Positions 51,597-59,620 of a DNA stretch of 60,680 nucleotides are shown piece after piece. Under the pieces are notes generated by a model, which saw only the letters and a program-made list of their open reading frames with translations, made no database searches and was not told the origin of the DNA. The translations under genes were made by a program, and so were the position numbers. Source of the stretch: Firmicutes bacterium AF25-13AC (GTDB lineage Bacteria > Bacillota > Clostridia > Lachnospirales > Lachnospiraceae); assembly GCA_003478935.1 (NCBI GenBank), contig QUFP01000026.1:1-60680 (forward strand). Reading direction: 5' to 3'. Each line of letters opens with the position of its first letter. Positions within the stretch are counted from its first letter, which is position 1.

Positions 51597-53219
51597 TTAA
51601 CGCTCCAGATATCTGTCATATGCAGCCTGACGAATCTCAAGAACACGAGACAGGTTGTAGGACTCCAGGTCACTCTTATACTGCTCCCATACTGCATCAT
51701 CATCAATATCCTGAGATCCAGTCAAGAAGGATGCAAAACTCTCAGAAACGAAAGTCGGAATATTCTGAGCGATCTCATCCAGCTCATCAGACTCTTCTAC
51801 TGTGAAGCTTACACCAACTGGGAATCTCCAACCGCTGGTAACTTCTCTGTTCTTATCTTCATCATCATAGATGTAATACCAAGTATCATTTGCATCGATT
51901 GCTGTCTGGCTGTTCTTCTGATACAGAAGGTTTGTAGCCTGAATACAGCAGCTGCCCCATGTCGCGCCATTGTACTTTGTCATAGGGTCAGTATCTGGAT
52001 CATCCTTTACAAGGCTTGTGAACTGTGGAACACCGTCCTCATCATACTCCCATGATACACCCTCATCGCCATAGTTCCAGTAAAGCATACCCTCTTCTGT
52101 ATATGCATAATTAAGCATCTCTAAGCAAAGCTTCATGGTATCTTCATCTGCTGTTGTTGTGATAACAATGGTGTGCTTTCCGATTCCAGGACCACCAAAG
52201 ATACTTGATAAGGAACCATCATCTGCTGTCGGATATGGAATACCAATCCATGTTCCCTCATTGCCTGCTGCTTCCTCTTCCTTGTTCCAGTTATTCAGCT
52301 GTCCCATGGAAGTGTAGCTGATTCCGCACTTGCCGTTATGAATCTTATCCTTAATTGTTGTGTCATCCTCAGTCAGCATATCCTGATCAATCAAACCGTC
52401 TTCCCACATCTTGTTCAGCCAGCTGACATAATCACGCCACTCATCCTCAGATGCTGCCAAACCTACCTTGCCATCCTTAACATAATAACCATAGTTGGTA
52501 CCTACACTAACACAGCCATATGCACCGAATGCACCACAGATACCCATATCGTTGAAACGTACACTTGCGGAGGTATCAAATGTTGCGCCATACTTCTCAT
52601 TGAATACACGAATTACATTCTCAAACTCAGAGATTGTCTTCGGAACTTCAAGACCACACTCATCCAACCAGTCCTTACGAACAACTGGACCTTCGTAGCT
52701 GTCATTCCAACCACCATCCTCGCGGAAGAATCCGAAGGTATAGTAACGACCCTGATCATCCTTCATTGCCTTATCGTATGCTGGATTGGTCTGCAAAAAT
52801 GCATAATAATCAGGTGCATACTCCTGAATATAATCGGTTAAATCCCAGATAATGCCATCATCAATATACTGAGATGCATTCTCCATTACATAGCACTGCA
52901 TGATATTCGGAAGACTTGACGGATCTGCCATCAATGTGTTTGTGAATGTACCTGCGTCAGAACCAGTTGTTGGGAAGCTCCAGTCAATATTTACACCCAG
53001 ATGCTTTGCAAGACCTACATGGAATGGAGATTCGGATGCATCCTTAAACTTCTCATGAGGGACAATACCTTCCTGTGCATACCAAGAAACGCTCTCAATA
53101 TCTGTCTGAAGCGGATAAGTGATGCTGCTTCCTTCCTTTGTCTCTTCTGCTACTGCAGGCATAGCGAACATTGATGCTGCCATCGCTGTCATTGTGATGG
53201 CACTAACCATCTTCTTCAT
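51597..53219 (-). CDS. Extracellular solute-binding protein of oligosaccharide importer
   Basis: 540-residue binding protein, long like LplA/YtcQ-type proteins of pectic oligosaccharide importers. Signal peptide 1-25 (MAASMFAMPAVAEE, no lipobox). The frame as written begins at 53219 with GGGAGG 16-17 bases upstream, too far. A better-placed ATG at 53228-53230 is out of frame by one base; an extra A in the A7 run 53221-53227 would give MKKNMKKMVSAITMTAMAAS. I therefore suspect a sequencing deletion. Precedes the two permeases. Confidence 0.9.
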   Translation of the reverse strand: MKKMVSAITMTAMAASMFAMPAVAEETKEGSSITYPLQTDIESVSWYAQEGIVPHEKFKDASESPFHVGLAKHLGVNIDWSFPTTGSDAGTFTNTLMADPSSLPNIMQCYVMENASQYIDDGIIWDLTDYIQEYAPDYYAFLQTNPAYDKAMKDDQGRYYTFGFFREDGGWNDSYEGPVVRKDWLDECGLEVPKTISEFENVIRVFNEKYGATFDTSASVRFNDMGICGAFGAYGCVSVGTNYGYYVKDGKVGLAASEDEWRDYVSWLNKMWEDGLIDQDMLTEDDTTIKDKIHNGKCGISYTSMGQLNNWNKEEEAAGNEGTWIGIPYPTADDGSLSSIFGGPGIGKHTIVITTTADEDTMKLCLEMLNYAYTEEGMLYWNYGDEGVSWEYDEDGVPQFTSLVKDDPDTDPMTKYNGATWGSCCIQATNLLYQKNSQTAIDANDTWYYIYDDEDKNREVTSGWRFPVGVSFTVEESDELDEIAQNIPTFVSESFASFLTGSQDIDDDAVWEQYKSDLESYNLSRVLEIRQAAYDRYLER

Positions 53220-53554
53220 GTTTTTTTCATGTTTTTTCCTCCCTTTCATGACAAAACATAATGGAAATCCAATACCAATATCTGCAATAAGAATTGGGCT
53301 TGTTTTTCAATTTTTAAAACCATTTTTTTCTATTTCGTTTGATTTTCATTTTGTTATTTGTCACATTTTCATCATTTAAAAATTGCGCTGCAACTATGAT
53401 TATGAATTTTTCACAATCTTTTCTCATTTTTCCCAAAACGTTTTGTTTGATTATATTATATCAGCACTTTTTTATAAAACATTGCTTTTTAGGTGCAAAA
53501 TATGTGTTTTTGTGCTCTTAAGAAGCGATAGTCTCATCAATATCAACATTATTG
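53220..53554. promoter_or_regulatory. Promoter region of the galactan importer, with palindromic operator
   Basis: No gene seen. On the minus strand TATAAT (53455-53460) is followed by the perfect 12-bp palindrome CAAAACGTTTTG (53434-53445), which has the central CG of LacI/CcpA-type operators. No strong -35 accompanies it, as expected if the AraC protein upstream activates. Confidence 0.5.
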
Positions 53555-54520
53555 TTAATTTTTAAGCTCTTTATTTATAAATTTAGCTTCATCATGTATG
53601 TAGATGCATCTGCTATCACGGTCTATGGCTGCATCGGCTGCATTTAGCTTCACCGTGTATATGGATGCATCATTTTTCCCATATTGTTTTGGCGAGCATC
53701 CGAATGTTTTCGTGAAACTTTTTATGAAATGTGCATAATCTTTAAATCCACTCTCATAACATGCCTCTGTTACAGATGCACCTTCTACAAGAAGCTTTTG
53801 TGAATATACAAGACGCTTTGATATCACATAATTCCACAATCCATATCCTGTACTTTTTTTAAAAGCATGACTTAAATAATAACGGCTGACATTTAAAGCA
53901 TCTGCAATATCCTGCACAGAAATATCCTCCGTCATATGTGCATTGACGTACTCAAGTGCTTCACCGACAAGACCTGCCACACTTTCCCAAGCTCCAGACC
54001 CTTCTGCCTGACGCATTTTCTGTGAAATCTGAAGAAGCAGTATCTGAAACCACGCAGAACCTAAAAGATCTGCTCCAAATTCCTTTTTCTTCCACATTTT
54101 TTTCATCTGCAGCTGATTGCTGACAAACTGTGCCATCTCTTCCTCTGAAAGATGAAGTATATGCGCTCTATTCTTATGAAACACTCTTAAAAGATTTGTC
54201 TGTGCCGTTGACAGCTCCTTTAACATGCTGTCTGACACATGAATTACAATGCGTTCATACTCAGCATTATCTAAAATAAAAATACGATGAATCTCACGCG
54301 GATTAACAATCACCACATCACCATACTCAAGTTTTTTCCTTCTTCCTTCAATCCAACACTCCGCATTTCCTCGGATAAATACTAATAACTCATAATGATT
54401 AGAATGAATATGCAGTCCCCATTGCTGCAACGTTGTAGTAGGATGCTCAATTTCAAAGTTATGCTGAAAATCCGTCACCTCATAGGACTGACATTTCTCT
54501 TCAATTTCATATTCATCCAT
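53555..54520 (-). CDS. AraC family transcriptional regulator (cupin-HTH)
   Basis: 321 residues. Cupin-type sensor (about 40-110; LHIHSNHYELLVFIRGNAEC) and AraC double HTH (about 220-310; ISVQDIADALNVSRYYLSHA and TEACYESGFKDYAHFIKSFT). A linker of about 100 residues is in between. Start ATG 54520 with AAAGGGG upstream. Directly upstream of the importer operon and downstream of the GH2/GH35/GH53 genes, so it is the best candidate local activator. Confidence 0.93.
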   Translation of the reverse strand: MDEYEIEEKCQSYEVTDFQHNFEIEHPTTTLQQWGLHIHSNHYELLVFIRGNAECWIEGRRKKLEYGDVVIVNPREIHRIFILDNAEYERIVIHVSDSMLKELSTAQTNLLRVFHKNRAHILHLSEEEMAQFVSNQLQMKKMWKKKEFGADLLGSAWFQILLLQISQKMRQAEGSGAWESVAGLVGEALEYVNAHMTEDISVQDIADALNVSRYYLSHAFKKSTGYGLWNYVISKRLVYSQKLLVEGASVTEACYESGFKDYAHFIKSFTKTFGCSPKQYGKNDASIYTVKLNAADAAIDRDSRCIYIHDEAKFINKELKN

Positions 54521-54643
54521 AAAAAAAGCCCCTTTCCTCAAAATTTGCATTCTGTCAACTATATTATGATATTGAGGTCAAAAACTTTTTTGTCCCCAAC
54601 TAATGCCCAAGATTTTTTTCTAATACGGCACCATATTATGGTT

Positions 54644-54672
54644 ATTATACAAATTTTTGAAGAAAAAGGCAA
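54644..54672 (-). promoter_or_regulatory. Promoter of the AraC regulator
   Basis: Minus strand TTGCCT (54667-54672), 17 bases, TATAAT (54644-54649), in the spacer after the GH2 gene. Confidence 0.6.
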
Positions 54673-54696
54673 TTTTTTTTAAGTTTCAAACATCAT

Positions 54697-57162
54697 TTAG
54701 CATGCTTGAATAGTTGCACTTGCATTTGTAAGTATATTATCTGATGAAGTTACTGTAAGCTTTAGTTCTCCCTTGTTTTGTCCTGCACGAATAACTGCAT
54801 AAGCCATTCCATTAAATGCATGACGCCCCTTAGTTTCCTTCCACTGCTCATGACACGCTGGATCACCATTGTCAATTCCGATGATCTCGCCGTCACCTTC
54901 TAATGCGAAATCAAGCTGTGGGCTTGCATCCAAAACAATACGTCCTTTACTATCTACAATACGAATTTCAGCCTGCACAACACTTCTTCCATCGGCATCT
55001 ACACTTGTCTTATCAACTGTAAGCTTAATTGCTGCTGCCTCGCCTGTTGTTTCTACATTATAACGGCATACCTCTTTTCCGTCATGGTATCCGACTACCT
55101 CAATTTTTCCAGGCTCAAATGGAACATCCCAGCTCAAGAACAGATCATCTGTATTGGCTGGTCTGCGATAACGGTCAAAATGACCATAGCGCTCAGTCAT
55201 TCCATAACATGGAAATCCCTTTGACTTCACACCAAAAGAACGACCATTTACAAAAAGCTCAGCATCCTCGCAGTTCGTATAACAGATGACAGGCAACACC
55301 GTTCCCTTTTCCAGTTTTAAATTCCAATGCGGACACAGATATGCAAATTTTTCATTCTGATTCCATACACTTTTATAAAAATAGAATGCATCTTTTTCAA
55401 AACCACACGTATCCAGACAACCACAGCCTGCTGAACGCTGCGGCCAGTTTGCTTCACCCAGATAATCAATGCCTGTCCACATATAATCACCGGCAACAAA
55501 ATCATGAACCATTGTATAGCGAAGCAGCTTACCTACAGTCACTGCCGCTGTATAATATGGCTTGTTCCAGAAGGATCCAGGATCCACCTCAAAGTTGTAG
55601 TCGCTTCGAATATATCCGGCTGACGGATTTTCTGTTCCGATCACACAGCGATCCAAATGCTCCTCGCGGTCAGCATCGTACAAAAGCTCAGCGCGTTCTC
55701 TCCATCGGCCTACATAATTGTAGCCGACTACATCTATTTTATCCATAAATGCATCACGAGCCGAATATGGTTCTGCCGCAATCTGATCATGCGCAAGTGT
55801 CACCTTTCTGGTAGGATCAATGGTATGACAGTAGCCACTCAATTCGACTGCAAGCTCCTCGCCGCCTACTACGACCTCCTCTGGAATCTCATTTCCAATG
55901 CTCCAAAGCACGATGCCCGGATGATTACGATCTCGATACAGCATTGTCTTTAAATCCCATTCATGACATGCATCAAAATACATAGAATATCCATGACTTT
56001 CATGAGTATTTGATCCAATTTCCTTTGCCTTCATCAAACGCCACTCATCAAATGCTTCATCCATAACATAAAATCCAAGCTCATCACAAAGATCAAGAAG
56101 TGCTTCATCTGGCGGATTGTGTGAACAGCGTACAGAATTAACGCCCATATCCTTTAGCTTTTCGAGGCGACGTCTCCAAATTTCCGGTGGCACTGCTGCA
56201 CCGACACATCCACCATCGTGATGCAGACAAACACCATTTAGCTTTACATGCTTTCCATTAATTAAAAATCCCTTCTTTGCATCAAATTTGATATTGCGAA
56301 ATCCTACTTTATCAGTGCGCTCATCAATTACAGTGTCATTTTTCTTTAAAATGGTTGTCAGCTCATACAAATACGGTGTTTCATGATCCCAAAGTACTGG
56401 ATTTTCAACTTGAATAGACAGTGACGTCTGCAATTGACAAAGTGTCTTCGGCACATCTTCATCCATTCCAGATAAAATAGCTGCATCTAAATCAGCTTCC
56501 ATCCAATCATTTTTCAGTTCAATATTCTTTTTTGCTATCTCTGCTCCATCATTATCCTTTAATACAAAATTCAAACTTAATGAATCATCATTTTTCATAC
56601 ATTCTGACGTATGAAGCGTTGTGCTGATATTAAGATTTCCTTCATCTGTTGTCAAATACATACCATAGCGAGCAACGTGAATCGGATGACGCTTTTCTAA
56701 CCACACATCTCTTGTAATACCTGAACCAGAATACCATCGTGAACCTGGCTGCATGGAGTTGTCCACACGAACAAGAATCTCGTTTTCTCCTTCATGCACA
56801 AGTGCAGTGATATCCACCTCAAATGGGGTATAACCATAGATATGACCACCTGCATAAGTGCCGTTTACAAAGACACTGCTCTTCATGTAAACGCCCTCAA
56901 AATACAAAATAATCTGTCTGCTTTTAATATCGTTCTCTGAAATGGTGATTGTTCTTTGATACCAGCCGATTCCAGCTTTCGCATAACCTCCTGATCCACA
57001 TGTATCTGATTCTGGATCAAACGGATAATCTGTACTCCAATCATGTGGCAGCGTTACGGCGCGAAAACCCTCAGATGGTGCTGTTTCCTCTTTTTCATTT
57101 CTCTCGTCCAGGCAGAATGTCCACCCTGTATGTAATCTATATTTTTCCATATTCCTAACCAT
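54697..57162 (-). CDS. Beta-galactosidase-like glycoside hydrolase (GH2)
   Basis: 821-residue GH2 enzyme: sugar-binding, Ig-like and TIM-barrel domains, then an extra C-terminal Ig-like region (about 700-821, DUF4982/GH2 C-terminal type). The acid/base Glu in LWSIGNEIPEE, and GTENPSAGY carries the likely nucleophile Glu. The GUS NxK motif is absent, so galactosidase activity is favoured. No signal peptide: cytosolic. Start 57162 (MVRNMEKYRL); 57150 (MEKYRL) is equally plausible as each has an imperfect AGG-type site. Confidence 0.9.
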   Translation of the reverse strand: MVRNMEKYRLHTGWTFCLDERNEKEETAPSEGFRAVTLPHDWSTDYPFDPESDTCGSGGYAKAGIGWYQRTITISENDIKSRQIILYFEGVYMKSSVFVNGTYAGGHIYGYTPFEVDITALVHEGENEILVRVDNSMQPGSRWYSGSGITRDVWLEKRHPIHVARYGMYLTTDEGNLNISTTLHTSECMKNDDSLSLNFVLKDNDGAEIAKKNIELKNDWMEADLDAAILSGMDEDVPKTLCQLQTSLSIQVENPVLWDHETPYLYELTTILKKNDTVIDERTDKVGFRNIKFDAKKGFLINGKHVKLNGVCLHHDGGCVGAAVPPEIWRRRLEKLKDMGVNSVRCSHNPPDEALLDLCDELGFYVMDEAFDEWRLMKAKEIGSNTHESHGYSMYFDACHEWDLKTMLYRDRNHPGIVLWSIGNEIPEEVVVGGEELAVELSGYCHTIDPTRKVTLAHDQIAAEPYSARDAFMDKIDVVGYNYVGRWRERAELLYDADREEHLDRCVIGTENPSAGYIRSDYNFEVDPGSFWNKPYYTAAVTVGKLLRYTMVHDFVAGDYMWTGIDYLGEANWPQRSAGCGCLDTCGFEKDAFYFYKSVWNQNEKFAYLCPHWNLKLEKGTVLPVICYTNCEDAELFVNGRSFGVKSKGFPCYGMTERYGHFDRYRRPANTDDLFLSWDVPFEPGKIEVVGYHDGKEVCRYNVETTGEAAAIKLTVDKTSVDADGRSVVQAEIRIVDSKGRIVLDASPQLDFALEGDGEIIGIDNGDPACHEQWKETKGRHAFNGMAYAVIRAGQNKGELKLTVTSSDNILTNASATIQAC

Positions 57163-57188
57163 TACCTTTCTAAATTTAAATCTTTATA

Positions 57189-57362
57189 TGATAGCAGGGT
57201 CAAAAGCTCCAAAAGCCGTTCGTGCTTGCACGATTAGGTTTTTGAGCTTGGACCCCGCAAAAACATGAGGATGCAGCGATTTTCAAGGAAAATCAGCGAA
57301 TCCGAATGTTTTTAGAATTGCGAAAGTTGCAGGGGGGCGGAGCAATTCGTGGGTATCAGTTG
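57189..57362 (-). repeat. 174-bp dispersed repeat, copy 2 (inverted)
   Basis: Reverse complement of 2580-2753, 174 bases with about 14 mismatches and no gaps. The hairpin GATTTTC-TTC-GAAAATC of copy 1 is GATTTTC-CTT-GAAAATC here: the stem is kept and only the loop changes. It lies between the GH35 stop and the GH2 start. An ORF across it (57283-57558) partly reads the repeat and is not real. Confidence 0.85.
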
Positions 57363-57418
57363 GGGGCAAAATACCTTTTGACCCCAACATCATTTTATTT
57401 ATATCGCAAACATAACTA

Positions 57419-58093
57419 TCAAGTAAACTGTTCTGTAAGCGTAACCGCCTCAATCCGGCATGCTTTTTTATCATCCATTTTTGGCCATTCCTGCAGGTAG
57501 ATATGATCACCCTCATGCAGCGGATGAAGTACTGCTGTGATTTTTGTCGGGAAGGCAAAATATCCCAAACTAAAGAGTGCCTTCTGGCCTGTATAGAAAT
57601 AATCGTTTACCTTTCTGCCATTTACAAAAAGTTCCATGCTTTCACATGCATAATCAAAGGAAAGAATGCAATCATAGCCTTCCTTACGGCCTTTTCCATT
57701 TTCCCTTGCATACTGCACGCTGATCTCATAGATCTTTTCGTCACCCTTTAATGTTTCTGGCTGACCGCAGCTGTTTACAAGCTTGCCAGAAAACTCCTCT
57801 GGTGCCTGAGCAGACTGCGCAAAGGAAACGCTCGTCTGTACATTTGCATTATTCTTTGCCTGGCTTCTCTTATAAACTGTAAACTCACCCTCGCCTGCAA
57901 TCTCCTTAAAATCTGACGGAAGTACATCTTTTGAAAGCTTTGGGAATGTACGAATAATCGTCTCCTCACCGCCAACTACACGAAGAGTACCGCTCTCTTC
58001 CCACACAAAATTATCTGATAATACAAGATATTCCTGATGATCCTTTAATGTAACTCTTGCTGCTGACAATGCGTCTGCACGGCTAAGATGCAT
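57419..58093 (-). CDS. Beta-galactosidase (GH35), C-terminal part (frameshifted)
   Basis: 224 residues that continue 58045-59571: beta-sandwich modules (about 60-200) with SMELFVNGRKVNDYFYTG typical of GH35 C-terminal domains. The natural run is VYGDKDPQFTWDGTPAKVMH across the junction near 58144-58148, where one base is missing. The ATG of this frame is internal. Confidence 0.8.
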   Translation of the reverse strand: MHLSRADALSAARVTLKDHQEYLVLSDNFVWEESGTLRVVGGEETIIRTFPKLSKDVLPSDFKEIAGEGEFTVYKRSQAKNNANVQTSVSFAQSAQAPEEFSGKLVNSCGQPETLKGDEKIYEISVQYARENGKGRKEGYDCILSFDYACESMELFVNGRKVNDYFYTGQKALFSLGYFAFPTKITAVLHPLHEGDHIYLQEWPKMDDKKACRIEAVTLTEQFT

Positions 58094-59571
58094 AACCTTC
58101 GCAGGTGTGCCATCCCATGTAAACTGCGGATCTTTATCACCGTAGATACGTATACATCCTCATCCTTGCATGAAAGCTTGCATAGAGGTGTTGCAAGTGC
58201 ACTCACCAAAACTGCATTTTTTAGCTTCATATTATATGGATAGAATGCGTACTCGCCGGACGCAATATTTGTTTTTGGAAAACGAACTGGCTCACCTTTT
58301 GTTTTTCCTTCAAGCACAACATCTTTATGATCATCCATTGTCAATCGTCTCTGATAGTTATTAACAAATACATAGCCATGTGTATCATCATGACGAACTG
58401 ATACACGAAGAGTATGTGTATCTCCCGGCTTAACAAAGTCTGGATCAATATCAGCTGGTAGAACAGCTAAATCAGCGCCAAAGTCCTGCAAAAAGTATGC
58501 AAGCAGACGAATTTCACGGTAATTGTCAGAGATCGTTCCATACTGACGAATCGGCGCATTAAAATCGTAGTTAATCTCTGGAAGATCATTTAAATATCCT
58601 GTCGCACGGCTCTCCTGAAGTGTGGAAAGCTTGCTGTCTGGATTGCTGCCGCCATGATACATGTAGTAGCCTAGCAGTCCAACACCGCTTCCAAGCTTTG
58701 TAAGCGACATCGCACCAACATCATTTCCAGAAACAATAGGACGTCTGTGCTTTGTCACCTGCAAACCGCCGCCAAGCTCTGCTGTAAGATATGGAAAATC
58801 ATCCTGATTGAATGTAACTGTATCGTCCACATGATGGTCACTTGCAATCAGTGCATCGTTTCTTATATGACTAAATACATAATTTGTGTTTGGCTCAATC
58901 TCGGTAATGCGCTGATCCCAAGGTGCTTCGCAGTAGCCACCCATAACAGGAAGAAGTCCTCCAGTCGCAGCACCGCCCCAGCCTGTTGCCGTGCAAAGCG
59001 GCAGATCAAAGCCAATCTCTCGTGCCATTGCTGTAAGTGTGCGCATATGCTGCTCACCCTTTTCTCCATTATATCCACCAACATGACCATACTCATTTTC
59101 AATCTGCATGCCAATCACCGGGCCGCCATCCTGATACAAAAAGCCTTTTGCCTGCTCATAGACCTTCTCCCAAAGACGTCTCACATATGCAAGATAAGCA
59201 GGGTCATCGCTTCTTAAATCAATTTCATCCTGCTTTTTTTGCAACCAGTCCGGGAATCCTCCGTTTCTTGCCTCTCCATGTACCCACGGACCAAGGCGAA
59301 GAAATACAGAAATTCCCACTTTCTTTGCTGCTTCCAAAAAATCATGAAGATTTCTATTTCCTGTAAAATCGAATTTTCCTTCCTCTTCCTCATGATGAAT
59401 CCAAATGACATAAACGGATGCAATCGACAAACCGCCTGCTTTCATTTTACGAAGAGATTCCTCCCATAAATCTGCACGATAGCGGCTAAAGTGAATCTCA
59501 CCCATCACTGGAAACCACGGCTTTTCATCTTTCGTCAGATATTTATTTGTAAAACCATACGTTGTGCTCAT
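58045..59571 (-). CDS. Beta-galactosidase (GH35), N-terminal catalytic part (frameshifted)
   Basis: GH35 TIM-barrel enzyme, exo-acting on terminal beta-galactose. GEIHFSRYRADLW, LRLGPWVHGEARNGGFPDWL, acid/base Glu160 in QIENEYGHVGG and nucleophile Glu265 in LTAELGGG are all present. No signal peptide: cytoplasmic. The frame is right to about residue 475 (CKDEDVYV), then shifts; the natural protein is about 715 residues. It lies between the GH53 and GH2 genes, consistent with final breakdown of galacto-oligosaccharides. Confidence 0.9.
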   Translation of the reverse strand: MSTTYGFTNKYLTKDEKPWFPVMGEIHFSRYRADLWEESLRKMKAGGLSIASVYVIWIHHEEEEGKFDFTGNRNLHDFLEAAKKVGISVFLRLGPWVHGEARNGGFPDWLQKKQDEIDLRSDDPAYLAYVRRLWEKVYEQAKGFLYQDGGPVIGMQIENEYGHVGGYNGEKGEQHMRTLTAMAREIGFDLPLCTATGWGGAATGGLLPVMGGYCEAPWDQRITEIEPNTNYVFSHIRNDALIASDHHVDDTVTFNQDDFPYLTAELGGGLQVTKHRRPIVSGNDVGAMSLTKLGSGVGLLGYYMYHGGSNPDSKLSTLQESRATGYLNDLPEINYDFNAPIRQYGTISDNYREIRLLAYFLQDFGADLAVLPADIDPDFVKPGDTHTLRVSVRHDDTHGYVFVNNYQRRLTMDDHKDVVLEGKTKGEPVRFPKTNIASGEYAFYPYNMKLKNAVLVSALATPLCKLSCKDEDVYVSTVIKIRSLHGMAHLRRLCILAVQTHCQQQELH

Positions 59572-59620
59572 GTTTTCTTTCCTCTCTGTCTTCTATTATT
59601 CGTCTTTATATCTATCTTCA

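Noticed and set aside
57283..57558. 91-residue minus ORF before the GH2 gene
   Set aside because: Half reads the repeat, half is out-of-frame GH35.
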